The notes below the pieces were generated by a model. The model was not told where the DNA came from. It searched no databases and saw only the letters and a list, made by a program, of their open reading frames with translations. A DNA stretch of 64,000 nucleotides from Flavobacterium sp. N2270 (GTDB lineage Bacteria > Bacteroidota > Bacteroidia > Flavobacteriales > Flavobacteriaceae): NCBI RefSeq assembly GCF_025947225.1, contig NZ_CP110005.1:1426001-1490000 (forward strand), written 5' to 3'. This document shows positions 25,995 through 35,660 of the stretch, piece by piece (the first letter of the stretch is position 1; every line of letters begins with the position of its first letter). The translations under genes were made by a program, and so were the position numbers.

Positions 25995-26825
25995 TTATTC
26001 TACAATTGAACGTGCAACTCTAAATCCGTAGAACTCATGTGTTTTGCTTGGAATTGTAGAAATTCTATTCGCTGGACGTAAATAATTTACATAACTGTCC
26101 CAAGAACCACCTCTTACACTTTTTCTTTCTCCCATTGTTGGTCCTTTTGGGTTATTTCCATCTTCAACTTTGTAGTAATCTTTATTGTACCAATCCCAAC
26201 ACCATTCCCAAACATTTCCACTCATGTCGTAAATTCCAAGTTCATTTGGTAATTTTGTTCCAATTGTATGTGGAGAGCCTTTACTATTTGCTTTATGCCA
26301 AGCAATTTCATTTACATTTTTACTACCACTAAACTTTGTGTCTTTTGCTTTATTTCCTCCTTTTGCAGCATATTCCCATTCTGCTTCAGTTGGTAATCTA
26401 TAGCCGTTTGCTTTAAAATTGCAAAATACGTTTGGTCCATGTTGAGAATAAACTGGAGTTAATTTTTCTTTTTTACTTAACCAATTACAATATTGTACTG
26501 CTTCTTCCCAAGTAATATTATTTATAGGATAATTATCTATAAAACCCCAAGTTGGTTTAACGGGCATTTTTAATTTGTTAGCTTTTACATATTGTTTCCA
26601 TTGCCAAACAGTTACTTCAAATTTACAAATTTCAAAATCATTAACGGTGACTTCATGTTCTGTTTGTTCATCGTTATCAGCTGATTTATCAGAATCCTTT
26701 GATCCCATTTTAAATGTTCCACCTTCTACTTTAATCATATAGTTAATAGGGTTGTTATCTGTAAAAGATAAAAAAGTGAATGCAGGGATTAGTAATAAGT
26801 AGGTTAAAAGAGTAGTTTTCTTCAT
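25995..26825 (-). CDS. SUMF1/FGE-sulfatase-modifying-factor domain protein, probably non-catalytic
   Basis: The 276-residue protein has a signal-like hydrophobic leader (about 1-20) and an FGE-type domain: GGTFKMGS (near 35), NNITWEEAVQYCNWLS, GYRLPTEAEWEYAAKGG, GNVWEWCWDWY and RGGSWDSY. Active formylglycine-generating enzymes use a Cys pair in the RGGS segment; here that region is RGGSWDSYVNYLRPANR, with no Cys, so sulfatase activation is unlikely. It is probably a binding or structural member, of the kind that includes the gliding lipoproteins GldJ/GldK. No Cys lipobox is visible at the leader. Direct repeats flank its promoter at 26837-26872. Confidence 0.85.
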   Translation of the reverse strand: MKKTTLLTYLLLIPAFTFLSFTDNNPINYMIKVEGGTFKMGSKDSDKSADNDEQTEHEVTVNDFEICKFEVTVWQWKQYVKANKLKMPVKPTWGFIDNYPINNITWEEAVQYCNWLSKKEKLTPVYSQHGPNVFCNFKANGYRLPTEAEWEYAAKGGNKAKDTKFSGSKNVNEIAWHKANSKGSPHTIGTKLPNELGIYDMSGNVWEWCWDWYNKDYYKVEDGNNPKGPTMGERKSVRGGSWDSYVNYLRPANRISTIPSKTHEFYGFRVARSIVE

Positions 26826-26836
26826 TATTCTTATAT

Positions 26837-26872
26837 GTTAAAAATTTAACGCAAAGATATTAAAAATTTAAC
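26837..26872. promoter_or_regulatory. SUMF1 gene promoter flanked by 13-bp direct repeats
   Basis: TTAAAAATTTAAC occurs at 26838-26850 and 26860-26872, 22 bp apart. The minus-strand -7 box TATCTTTG (26852-26859) lies between them. Each repeat is nearly palindromic, so they could be operator half-sites for a dimeric repressor. Confidence 0.5.
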
Positions 26873-26973
26873 ATTAGCTCTTTTTTTTGTGAAAAATGTA
26901 ATTTAAATACGTTTTTATTGATAAATATGTAATCATAATTGTTTTTTGTCGGATTTATCAAGCAGTTTGTCGA

Positions 26974-28569
26974 TTATTGTATTTCAATTATTGAAAAATT
27001 TTGCTCTAGAGGTTTTAATTTTTTTAATAATTTTTCAGAAAATGTAAGAAAATTTTCAAGTTCAATTATACTTGAAAGATTAGTTTGTCGTTCTTGAAGG
27101 CTATTGTTTGGAAATAATTCATTTTGAAGTTGAATTATTTGAGAAATTTTTTCAATATGTTTTTTCTTTTCTGCTTTCAATAATCTTTTCTCAAGTTTTT
27201 CTAATCCTTTTATTTGTTTTGCCTCTTGAGCTTTAACTGCACCAATAAATGATTTGTCAGTTTTTAAAGCAATTTCATTTAATTTTTCAAATTGTTTTGA
27301 TAAATGGTTTTTTTGTTCTGAAAAATCAATTTCAAATTGTGATAACTCTTTTGTTTTTTTCTGAATTAATTTTTCTTGATTTAAAAATAAATCAGCCCAA
27401 CTTAAATTTAACTTGTCAGTTTTTTTAATTTGTTTTTCTGTTGCAACTAAAACAGAATTTCGAAGTAATAGAATTGGAAATGTAACTGAATTCGCTTCAA
27501 AATTAGATTTTAATTCGAACCAATATGCTAATTCTCCACCGCCGCCAATATAACATAAGTTTGGTAAAATTATTTCTTGATATAAAGGTCGAAGAATTAC
27601 ATTTGGACTAAAACGTTCTGGATGATTTTCTAATTCAGTTAAAATTTCAGATTCTGAAAATTTCAGGTTTGTGTTGTAAATAGAATAGATATTGTTTTCA
27701 AAAATAATTCGCTCTCTTAGATCATCCAGAATGTAAAATAGATTTATTTCTCTGGGATTTACCTGAATTTTATAATCTTTTAATAGTAAATTTGTTTTAG
27801 TTACTTCATTAAAAGAAGTTTGATTTATAAGTTCGTTTTTAGTGCTCGGAACAAATATTTGTTTTAAATTTTTATCGTCTCCATCAATAATAATTAAACC
27901 TTCATTTTTAAACAATTCATTAGTTAGAAACCGTGTTGCTTCGGTTAATGTATTATGATTTAAATAGGAAGATTTAAATAATTCTCTTAAATAGTCTGCA
28001 TTTTTTCCTTTTCCTAATGCTGCCGAAAATTCTTTAAAAACAGTATCTAAACCTTTGGTTGAAAGTCTTCCTACCGGACCATTACTTTCTTTATTCCATT
28101 TAATTTTTTTACCGTTAAAATTAAAATAATTAATTTCTTCAAAATCGTGGTCTTCTGTTGCCATCCAATAAATAGGCACAAAATTATAGTTAGGATATTT
28201 TTCTTTTAGCTCTTTCGTTAAATTGATTACCGAAACAATCTTGTATAAGAAATACAAAGGACCAGTAAACAAATTTAGTTGGTGACCCGTTGTAATGGTA
28301 AATGTTTTTTCAGATTTTAATTGTTCAATATGAAATGCTGTTTTTTCTGAAGTTTCAATATTTTTATATTGATTTTTAATTGATTCAACTAAAATTATTC
28401 TTTTCTCTAAAGAATAATTTTGTTGTTTTTCTTCAATTTGAAGTTTAAAATTCTCTAAAGTTGGAAATCGATTGTATAAAGGTTTTAGCTCTTCTTTCTG
28501 ATTTAAATAATCAACAATTAGATTTGAAAAGTAAGATGAATTTTGGTACGTAATACAGTCGTTTGGCAT
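26974..28569 (-). CDS. bshC: Bacillithiol biosynthesis cysteine-adding enzyme BshC
   Basis: Catalyses the last step of bacillithiol synthesis, adding cysteine to glucosaminyl malate. The 531-residue protein is of normal length. Visible segments are TITTGHQLNLFTGPLYFLYK (nucleotide-binding-like N-terminal core, near 92-111), PIYWMATEDHDFEEINYF and GRLSTKGLD, and PLYQEIILPNLCYIGGGGELAYW in the second half. A charged coiled coil with many Lys and Glu lies about 400-470. BshA and BshB are not in the window. It is divergent from the radical SAM gene; its -7 box is TATTTTTG at 28587-28594 (minus strand). This indicates bacillithiol as a low-molecular-weight thiol of this organism. Confidence 0.94.
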   Translation of the reverse strand: MPNDCITYQNSSYFSNLIVDYLNQKEELKPLYNRFPTLENFKLQIEEKQQNYSLEKRIILVESIKNQYKNIETSEKTAFHIEQLKSEKTFTITTGHQLNLFTGPLYFLYKIVSVINLTKELKEKYPNYNFVPIYWMATEDHDFEEINYFNFNGKKIKWNKESNGPVGRLSTKGLDTVFKEFSAALGKGKNADYLRELFKSSYLNHNTLTEATRFLTNELFKNEGLIIIDGDDKNLKQIFVPSTKNELINQTSFNEVTKTNLLLKDYKIQVNPREINLFYILDDLRERIIFENNIYSIYNTNLKFSESEILTELENHPERFSPNVILRPLYQEIILPNLCYIGGGGELAYWFELKSNFEANSVTFPILLLRNSVLVATEKQIKKTDKLNLSWADLFLNQEKLIQKKTKELSQFEIDFSEQKNHLSKQFEKLNEIALKTDKSFIGAVKAQEAKQIKGLEKLEKRLLKAEKKKHIEKISQIIQLQNELFPNNSLQERQTNLSSIIELENFLTFSEKLLKKLKPLEQNFSIIEIQ

Positions 28570-28586
28570 TTTTAAATAAATTTATT

Positions 28587-28594
28587 CAAAAATA
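28587..28594 (-). promoter_or_regulatory. -7 box of the bshC promoter
   Basis: Minus-strand TATTTTTG, 18 bases above the bshC ATG at 28569. Confidence 0.55.
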
Positions 28595-28660
28595 GTGAAA
28601 AATTATATTCTAAAACTTCGTTTAACATAGCTTTAAAGTTTAGTTTTGAAATATATCATG

Positions 28661-28668
28661 TATTTTTG
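28661..28668 (+). promoter_or_regulatory. -7 box of the radical SAM gene promoter
   Basis: TATTTTTG. A longer in-frame TTG start at 28666 would lie inside this box, so translation must begin downstream, most plausibly at TTG 28687. Confidence 0.55.
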
Positions 28669-28686
28669 TGTCTTAAATTGAATTCA

Positions 28687-30885
28687 TTGAAAGACATTCT
28701 ACTAATTACTCCGCCTTTTACTCAACTGAATACACCATATCCAGCAACGGCTTATTTAAAAGGTTTTCTAAATACTAAAAACATTTCGGCATACCAAATA
28801 GATTTAGGGATTGAAGTGATTTTGGAGTTGTTTTCAAAAGAGGGTTTACAAGATGTTTTTCAATTTGTGTCACTTAGAGTGGAGTCGAGAAGTGAAATGT
28901 CTCCAAACTCTAGTAGAATTTATTCTTTACAAAACGAATACATCAAAACTATTGATTCAGTTATTGCATTTTTGCAAGGAAAGCAACCCACATTAGCACG
29001 TCAAATTTGCAGTGGAAATTTTTTACCAGAAGCGTCTCGTTTTGAACAATTAGACGACATGGAATATGCTTTTGGTTCTATGGGAATGCAAGATAAAGCA
29101 AAACATTTAGCTACTTTATATTTAGAAGATTTATCTGATTTTATTGTAGAATGTATCGATGAAAATTTCGGATTCAGTCGTTATGCGGAACGTTTAGGAA
29201 GAAGTGCCAATTCTTTTGATGAATTGTATAGTGAATTGCAAAAAACAACAACTTTTATTGACGAAATTACTTTACGAATCCTAAAAGATAGAGTAGAAGC
29301 AGTTCAACCAAAATTGGTTTTAATTTCAGTTCCTTTTCCAGGTAATTTATACAGTGCTTTTCGTTGCGCGCAATTTATAAAAGCAAATTATACTGAAATT
29401 AAAATTTCAATGGGTGGCGGTTTTCCAAATACCGAATTACGCCAATTAAAAGACAAACGTGTTTTTGAATTTTTTGATTTCATTACTTTAGATGATGGCG
29501 AATTACCTGTAGAATTGCTTCATAATTTTGTCAGTTCGAGTGCAGTTGAGAACCAGTTTAAAAGAACATTTCTTCTCGAAAACAACGAAGTCGTTTATAA
29601 GAACAACACATTAAAACACGACTATAAACAAAGTGAAGTGGGAACTCCTGATTATTCCGATTTACTTTTAGATCAATACATTTCGGTTATCGAAATTGCA
29701 AACCCAATGCACAGTTTATGGTCAGACGGTCGTTGGAATAAACTAACAATGGCGCATGGTTGCTATTGGGGAAAATGTACTTTTTGTGATATTTCATTAG
29801 ATTATATTAAAATTTACGAACCCATTGCTGCTAAAATTTTAGTAGATAGAATGGAGGAGTTAATTGCTCAAACAGGTGAAAATGGATTCCATTTTGTAGA
29901 TGAAGCAGCACCGCCAGCTTTAATGCGTGAAGTAGCTTTAGAAATTTTGCGAAGAAACCTTTCTGTTACTTGGTGGACCAATATTCGTTTTGAGAAAAGT
30001 TTTACTCAAGATTTATGTTTATTGCTAAAACTATCGGGTTGTATTGCCGTTTCTGGCGGATTAGAAGTGGCTTCTAATAGATTATTAGAATTAATCAAAA
30101 AAGGAGTTACGGTGGAACAAGTGGCACAAGTAACACGCAATTTTACCGAATCTGGAATAATGGTGCATTCCTATTTAATGTATGGTTACCCAACGCAAAC
30201 AGTTCAAGAAACTGTAGATAGTCTAGAAATGGTTCGTCAGTTATTTGAAATTGGCGTTTTACAATCGGGGTTTTGGCATCAATTTGCTATGACGGCACAT
30301 AGTCCAGTTGGAATTAATCCAGAAGCTTATGGTGTAATTCCAGTTACCAATGAAATTACTTTTGCTAATAATGATGTTGCTTTTACAGATAAAACAGGAA
30401 TAGATCATGAAAAATTTAGTTTTGGTTTAAAAAAATCATTATTTAATTACATGCACGGAATTTGTTTTGACTACGATTTGCAAGATTGGTTTGATTTTAA
30501 AATTCCTCATACTAAAATAGAACCTGATTTTATTCAAAATGCTCTTCAAAAAGATATAAATTTCACTACAAAACCCAATGCTAAAATTATTTGGACAGGA
30601 GGAATTCCTTTGGTAGAAACATTTACCAAATCTAAAAAGGGTAATTCTTGGGTAATGATAAAGCTCACTTTTCATCAAAAAACACATTCATTTGAAATTT
30701 CAATTGAAGAAGATAAAGGACGTTGGCTGCTTGAAAAATTAGAGATACTAACTGTTTTCGATGAAAAAAGAACTACATTCCAACAATTAAAAAGCGATTT
30801 TGAATCCCAATTTGAAGACTTCGAATTGTTTTGGTATTCAAAACCTATTAATACATTAAAAGAGTTTGGTTTGCTAACTTTGTAA
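28687..30885 (+). CDS. Radical SAM protein with B12-binding-like N-terminal region
   Basis: The protein (732 residues from the chosen start) begins LKDILLITPPFTQLNTPYPA, the opening of the B12-binding/radical SAM group. A Rossmann-like region follows (VLISVPFPGNLYSAFR, ISMGGGFPNTELR, near 225-300). The cluster motif reads GCYWGKCTFCD: its three Cys are spaced C-x4-C-x2-C, one residue longer than the usual C-x3-C-x2-C. Then SGGLEVASNRLLELIKKGV and YLMYGYPTQTVQETVDSL follow, as in the Elp3/MiaB-like fold. The start is a TTG, chosen because the promoter box covers the longer start. The substrate is unknown, and it is monocistronic. Confidence 0.85.
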   Translation: MKDILLITPPFTQLNTPYPATAYLKGFLNTKNISAYQIDLGIEVILELFSKEGLQDVFQFVSLRVESRSEMSPNSSRIYSLQNEYIKTIDSVIAFLQGKQPTLARQICSGNFLPEASRFEQLDDMEYAFGSMGMQDKAKHLATLYLEDLSDFIVECIDENFGFSRYAERLGRSANSFDELYSELQKTTTFIDEITLRILKDRVEAVQPKLVLISVPFPGNLYSAFRCAQFIKANYTEIKISMGGGFPNTELRQLKDKRVFEFFDFITLDDGELPVELLHNFVSSSAVENQFKRTFLLENNEVVYKNNTLKHDYKQSEVGTPDYSDLLLDQYISVIEIANPMHSLWSDGRWNKLTMAHGCYWGKCTFCDISLDYIKIYEPIAAKILVDRMEELIAQTGENGFHFVDEAAPPALMREVALEILRRNLSVTWWTNIRFEKSFTQDLCLLLKLSGCIAVSGGLEVASNRLLELIKKGVTVEQVAQVTRNFTESGIMVHSYLMYGYPTQTVQETVDSLEMVRQLFEIGVLQSGFWHQFAMTAHSPVGINPEAYGVIPVTNEITFANNDVAFTDKTGIDHEKFSFGLKKSLFNYMHGICFDYDLQDWFDFKIPHTKIEPDFIQNALQKDINFTTKPNAKIIWTGGIPLVETFTKSKKGNSWVMIKLTFHQKTHSFEISIEEDKGRWLLEKLEILTVFDEKRTTFQQLKSDFESQFEDFELFWYSKPINTLKEFGLLTL

Positions 30886-30970
30886 CGATATTAAATTACC
30901 AATTTTATACATGGTTTTTTAACTTAAACAATTTCTTTTCCTTATTTTTACGCCACTTAAAAGTAAAAAT

Positions 30971-31456
30971 ATGAGTAATCATTATAAACTAAACGTAAAT
31001 AACACTTTTCAATATGATGTTGAAAATGATGTTATTTCTCAATTAGATGCTGTAAGTGTTGAAAAAAATAAATTTCACATTTTAAAAAACAACACGCCTT
31101 ATCAAGCAGAAATAATCGCTACCGATTTTATTAATAAAACATATACAGTTAAAGTTAACAATTCAACCTATACAGTTGCAATTGCAAATACTTTAGATAT
31201 GTTAATTAAAGAAATGGGATTTGAAGTAGGAGCAGCTAAACAAGTAAATGCAATAAAAGCTCCTATGCCAGGGTTAATTTTAGAAATTTCTGTTGAAGTT
31301 GGTCAGGAAGTGAAAGAAAACGATCCTTTATTAATACTAGAAGCCATGAAAATGGAAAATAGTATTTTATCGCCTCGTGATGGAGTAATCAAATCGGTTA
31401 CCATGACAAAAGGAGCAGCGGTAGAAAAAGGAGCTTTATTAATTGAATTCGAATAA
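30971..31456 (+). CDS. Biotin carboxyl carrier protein of an acyl-CoA carboxylase
   Basis: Carries the CO2-biotin between the two carboxylase activities. The 161-residue protein ends with a biotinyl domain (about 92-161) with the motif LEAMKMEN, the biotin attachment Lys being residue 127. Its N-terminal half (about 1-80) is beta-rich and has no known function to me. It is the first gene of a three-gene operon, with one base to the biotin carboxylase gene and then five to the carboxyltransferase gene. The trio forms an acyl-CoA carboxylase, likely for propionyl-CoA. Confidence 0.93.
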   Translation: MSNHYKLNVNNTFQYDVENDVISQLDAVSVEKNKFHILKNNTPYQAEIIATDFINKTYTVKVNNSTYTVAIANTLDMLIKEMGFEVGAAKQVNAIKAPMPGLILEISVEVGQEVKENDPLLILEAMKMENSILSPRDGVIKSVTMTKGAAVEKGALLIEFE

Positions 31457-31457
31457 A

Positions 31458-32900
31458 ATGAAAAAGATATTAGTAGCAAATCGTGGTGAAATTGCCATAA
31501 GAGTAATGCAAACAGCAAAGAAAATGGGAATCAAAACCGTTGCTGTTTATTCGGTTGCCGATAGAAATGCACCTCACGTAAAATTTGCCGATGAAGCGGT
31601 TTGTATTGGAGAAGCGCCTTCAAGTCAATCCTATTTAAGAGGCGATAAAATAATCGAAGTTTGTAAACAACTTAATGTAGACGGAATACATCCTGGATAC
31701 GGATTTCTAAGTGAAAATGCAGACTTTGCAGATTTAGTAGAAAAAAATAACATCACTTTCATTGGTCCTAAGTCAAAAGCTATGCACATGATGGGGAATA
31801 AATTAGCCGCTAAAGATGCGGTTAAAGATTATGATATTCCTATGGTTCCTGGTGTTGATGAAGCAATTACCGATATTCCAAAAGCAAAAGAAGTTGCTGT
31901 TAACATAGGTTTTCCTATTTTAATTAAAGCAGCTGCTGGTGGTGGTGGAAAAGGAATGCGTGTGGTAAATAATGAAGCCGAATTTGAATCGCAAATGAAT
32001 CGTGCCGTTTCAGAAGCAGTTTCTGCTTTTGGAGATGGTTCTGTTTTTATCGAAAAATATGTGGGTTCTCCACGTCATATCGAAATTCAAGTTATAGCCG
32101 ATGGTTTTGGAAATATCCTTTATCTTTTCGAAAGAGAATGTTCGGTGCAACGTCGTCATCAAAAAGTAGTGGAAGAAGCACCTTCATCAGTTTTAACTCC
32201 AGAAATTCGTAAAGCAATGGGAGAAGCTGCGGTTAAAGTTGCAAAAGCGTGTGATTATATTGGTGCAGGAACAGTTGAATTCTTATTAGACGAAAATAAA
32301 AATTTCTATTTTTTAGAAATGAATACACGTTTGCAAGTAGAGCATCCGGTAACGGAATTAATCACAGGAATGGATTTAGTTGAAATGCAAATTCGTGTGG
32401 CTCGTGGTGAAGAATTGACTGTAAAACAAGAAGACTTACAAATTACAGGTCATGCAATGGAATTACGTGTTTATGCTGAAGATCCTTTGAACGATTTTTT
32501 ACCAAGTGTTGGAAATTTGGAAGTATATGAACTTCCGGTTGGAAAAGGAATCCGTGTAGATAACGGTTTCGAACAAGGCATGGATGTGCCTATTTATTAC
32601 GATCCAATGTTGGCAAAGCTAATTACGTACGGAAAAACACGTGAAGAATCAATTGAATTAATGATTGAAGCAATTGCCAAATACAAAGTAGAAGGAATTA
32701 GTACAACACTACCTTTTGGAACTTTTGTAATGGAACATGAAGCCTTCCGTTCAGGAGATTTTGACACACATTTCGTAAAGAAATATTATGATGCAGAAGT
32801 ACTAAAGGCACAAGCTGAAAAAGAAGCAGAAATTGCCGCTTTAGTAGCTTTGAAAAAATATTTAGAAGACCAAAAAGTTTTACGCTTACCAATCAACTAA
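31458..32900 (+). CDS. Biotin carboxylase subunit (AccC-like)
   Basis: ATP-grasp enzyme that carboxylates biotin using bicarbonate. The 480-residue protein starts [17 protein letters not shown], has the ATP-loop [14 protein letters not shown] (near 160), [15 protein letters not shown] (near 240), and the [16 protein letters not shown] segment (near 290) with the catalytic Glu/Arg pair. Start at 31458 is preferred; the extra residues upstream would overlap the biotin carrier stop. Close to AccC of acetyl-CoA carboxylase, but the operon partner (a PccB-type subunit) points to an acyl-CoA carboxylase. It lies mid-operon. Confidence 0.95.
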   Translation: MKKILVANRGEIAIRVMQTAKKMGIKTVAVYSVADRNAPHVKFADEAVCIGEAPSSQSYLRGDKIIEVCKQLNVDGIHPGYGFLSENADFADLVEKNNITFIGPKSKAMHMMGNKLAAKDAVKDYDIPMVPGVDEAITDIPKAKEVAVNIGFPILIKAAAGGGGKGMRVVNNEAEFESQMNRAVSEAVSAFGDGSVFIEKYVGSPRHIEIQVIADGFGNILYLFERECSVQRRHQKVVEEAPSSVLTPEIRKAMGEAAVKVAKACDYIGAGTVEFLLDENKNFYFLEMNTRLQVEHPVTELITGMDLVEMQIRVARGEELTVKQEDLQITGHAMELRVYAEDPLNDFLPSVGNLEVYELPVGKGIRVDNGFEQGMDVPIYYDPMLAKLITYGKTREESIELMIEAIAKYKVEGISTTLPFGTFVMEHEAFRSGDFDTHFVKKYYDAEVLKAQAEKEAEIAALVALKKYLEDQKVLRLPIN

Positions 32901-32905
32901 AAGAC

Positions 32906-34447
32906 ATGCAAGACAAAATAAAAACATTAGAAGATAAATTAGCCCAAGCCTATTTAGGTGGAGGTGAAAAAAGAATAGCAAAGCAACACGAAAAGAAAAA
33001 ATTAACGGCTCGTGAGCGTGTTAATTATTTAATGGACGAAGGTTCGTTTGAAGAAATTGGGGCTTTGGTAACTCATAGAACTACCGATTTTGGAATGCAA
33101 AACGAAATCTATTATGGTGATGGTGTAATTACAGGTTACGGAACCATTAACGGGCGACCAGTGTATGTTTTTGCGCAAGATTTTACCGTTTTTGGTGGAG
33201 CACTTTCAGAAACACATGCAGAGAAAATTTGTAAAGTAATGGACATGGCTTTAAAAGCGAATGTTCCTATGATTGGTTTAAATGATTCTGGTGGAGCACG
33301 TATTCAAGAAGGTGTTCGTTCATTAGGTGGTTATGCCGATATTTTCTATAAAAACGTACAAGCTTCTGGAGTAATTCCTCAAATTTCAGCAATTATGGGA
33401 CCATGTGCAGGTGGAGCAGTTTATTCTCCGGCGATGACCGATTTTACCATGATGGTGGAAGGAAGTAGTTATATGTTTGTTACAGGACCAAGTGTTGTAA
33501 AAACAGTTACCAATGAAGAAGTAACTTCGGAAGAATTAGGAGGAGCAAGTACACATTCAACAAAATCAGGTGTGGCGCACATTACGTCTACAAACGATAT
33601 TGAATGTTTGGAAGATTTAAAACGATTATTGAGCTATTTGCCTCAAAGTAATAAAGAATTACCAACAAAATTACCTTACGAATTAAACGATGAGGTGCGT
33701 GAACAATTGGCAACTCTTATTCCAGATAATGCGAATAAACCTTATGATATGCATGAGGTTATTAAAGGTATTATTGATGAAGAATCGTTTTACGAAATTC
33801 ATAAAAATTATGCCGAAAATATCATTGTTGGTTTTGCAAGAATTGGCGGTAGAAGTGTTGGAGTAGTAGCCAACCAACCGATGTTTTTAGCAGGCTGTTT
33901 AGATGTAAACTCGTCTATAAAAGCAGCTCGTTTTACCCGTTTTTGTGACGCATTTAATATTCCCTTATTAGTATTGGTAGATGTACCAGGTTTCTTGCCA
34001 GGAACGGACCAAGAATGGAATGGAATTATCGTTCACGGAGCAAAATTATTATATGCATTGAGTGAAGCAACTGTGCCAAAAGTGACAGTTATTACACGTA
34101 AAGCCTATGGTGGAGCGTATGACGTAATGAATTCAAAACACATTGGTGCCGACTTTAATTTTGCTTGGCCAAGTGCCGAAATTGCAGTAATGGGAGCAAA
34201 AGGAGCTTCAGAAATTATCTTTAAGAAAGAAATTAGCGAAGCAAACGATCCTGCAGCTAAACTTTTAGAAAAAGAAGCAGAGTATGCAGACAAATTTGCA
34301 AATCCATACAGTGCAGCACAACGAGGCTTTATCGATGAGGTTATCTTGCCACAAGATACACGTAGAAAATTATTAAAAGCGTTTAGTGTTTTAGAGCATA
34401 AAACAGTAGACACACCAAAACGTAAACACGGAAATATTCCTTTATAA
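32906..34447 (+). CDS. Acyl-CoA carboxylase carboxyltransferase (beta) subunit, PccB-like
   Basis: Carboxyltransferase of the crotonase superfamily that moves CO2 from biotin to an acyl-CoA. The 513-residue protein has both halves of the fold: [19 protein letters not shown] at the start, [18 protein letters not shown] (near 85-102), the [20 protein letters not shown] segment, [12 protein letters not shown], and [19 protein letters not shown] in the second half. The length is that of PccB (propionyl-CoA) or MccB/AccD5 types; exact acyl specificity cannot be read. With MeaB and the adenosyltransferase elsewhere in the window, propionyl-CoA is the best guess. It is closed by the hairpin at 34450-34476. 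Confidence 0.95.
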   Translation: MQDKIKTLEDKLAQAYLGGGEKRIAKQHEKKKLTARERVNYLMDEGSFEEIGALVTHRTTDFGMQNEIYYGDGVITGYGTINGRPVYVFAQDFTVFGGALSETHAEKICKVMDMALKANVPMIGLNDSGGARIQEGVRSLGGYADIFYKNVQASGVIPQISAIMGPCAGGAVYSPAMTDFTMMVEGSSYMFVTGPSVVKTVTNEEVTSEELGGASTHSTKSGVAHITSTNDIECLEDLKRLLSYLPQSNKELPTKLPYELNDEVREQLATLIPDNANKPYDMHEVIKGIIDEESFYEIHKNYAENIIVGFARIGGRSVGVVANQPMFLAGCLDVNSSIKAARFTRFCDAFNIPLLVLVDVPGFLPGTDQEWNGIIVHGAKLLYALSEATVPKVTVITRKAYGGAYDVMNSKHIGADFNFAWPSAEIAVMGAKGASEIIFKKEISEANDPAAKLLEKEAEYADKFANPYSAAQRGFIDEVILPQDTRRKLLKAFSVLEHKTVDTPKRKHGNIPL

Positions 34448-34449
34448 AA

Positions 34450-34476
34450 CAAAAACCACCGAAAGGTGGTTTTTTT
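34450..34476 (+). terminator. Terminator of the carboxylase operon
   Basis: AAACCACC and GGTGGTTT stem with a four-base GAAA loop followed by T7. Confidence 0.92.
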
Positions 34477-34574
34477 ATAATTTAAAATAAAGTTAAAACT
34501 TAAATTTCAATTTAAAGTTTCATTATCTTGCAGGGCTTTCTAAAAAGAGTGTTTTTAAATTTAACTATCACAGA

Positions 34575-35660
34575 ATGAGGTTTTTTAGTAATTGGATAAT
34601 CGTTTTAATTTTTGTTTCGACTGGAGTTTTTGCACAAAATAGTGTGAAGCATAAAGTGGTACAAGGTGAATCGATATATTCTATTGCTAAAAAATATCAA
34701 GTTAAAGAAACTGCTATTTACGAACTGAACCCAAATGTAAAAGGAAAACCATTACAGTTAAAAACGGTTTTAATAATTCCTGCTAAAGGAAAACAACAAG
34801 TTGTAACTACAACTGAAATTCCTGAAAATCATAAAGTAACCAAAGGCGAATCGTTTTATAGTATTTCTAAAAAATACAAAATGAATATAACTCAGTTAGA
34901 AGCTTTAAATCCTACAGTTTCTTCCGCAAATTTAAAAATTGGTGATGAGTTAAATTTATCGAAAGATAAAATCGTTTCCGTTTCAGAAGTTAATTCTACT
35001 AAAAAAGAAGAGCCAATGGTTTCAGTGCAACCTACAGAAGAAGTTTCTTTCGAAAATGAAATTGTACATATTGTTGCTGCTAAAGAAACCAAATATGGTA
35101 TTTCTAAAAAATATAAAATTACCATTGCCGAATTAGAACGTTTAAATCCTACAATTGTTGATGGTTTGCCTATAGGAACTGAATTGGTAATTAAAAAGAA
35201 AGAAGCAGTTGTAAATGTAGTCGCTGATGAAAAAAACGACAATTCAACTGAGAAGCTAATAGATGCTGACGTACTTGCAAAAGCCGATTTTTTAATTGGA
35301 AAAGCGTCTAATAATTTAGGGACTCGTTATAGAAGTGGTGGAACTACATCAAGTGGTTTTGATTGTTCTGGTTTAATGTTTTGTACTTTTAAGGAATTAG
35401 ATATCACGTTGCCTAGATCATCTCATCAAATGGCAAAATATGGGTTTGAAGTTCCTAAGCATAAAGCACAAAAAGGCGATTTAATTTTCTTTGCAACAAA
35501 TAGACGAGGAACAATAAGTCATGTTGGAATGATTACTGAGGTTTCTGATAATGAAATTAAATTCATTCATTCCTCAACTTCATCAGGGGTAATAATTTCG
35601 TCTAGTAATGAAGATTATTATTCAAGAAGATTTGTGCAAATTAATCGTGTTTTGAATTAA
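34575..35660 (+). CDS. Secreted LysM and NlpC/P60 peptidase
   Basis: A peptidoglycan endopeptidase. A signal peptide (about 1-20, ending VFAQN) is followed by three LysM repeats: HKVVQGESIYSIAKKY (near 25), HKVTKGESFYSISKKY (near 88) and HIVAAKETKYGISKKY (near 160). The C-terminal C40 domain (about 235-361) has FDCSGLMFCTF with the catalytic Cys near residue 270, then SHVGMITEV with the His, and FIHSSTSSG. The LysM repeats anchor it to the wall, the C40 domain cuts stem peptides. Its stop overlaps the convergent GyrI-like gene by four bases. It has no close operon partner. Confidence 0.95.
   Translation: MRFFSNWIIVLIFVSTGVFAQNSVKHKVVQGESIYSIAKKYQVKETAIYELNPNVKGKPLQLKTVLIIPAKGKQQVVTTTEIPENHKVTKGESFYSISKKYKMNITQLEALNPTVSSANLKIGDELNLSKDKIVSVSEVNSTKKEEPMVSVQPTEEVSFENEIVHIVAAKETKYGISKKYKITIAELERLNPTIVDGLPIGTELVIKKKEAVVNVVADEKNDNSTEKLIDADVLAKADFLIGKASNNLGTRYRSGGTTSSGFDCSGLMFCTFKELDITLPRSSHQMAKYGFEVPKHKAQKGDLIFFATNRRGTISHVGMITEVSDNEIKFIHSSTSSGVIISSSNEDYYSRRFVQINRVLN

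Noticed and set aside
25995..26825. SUMF1-like protein as an active sulfatase-maturing enzyme
   Set aside because: The Cys pair of the active site is absent from the RGGS region and no sulfatase gene is nearby.
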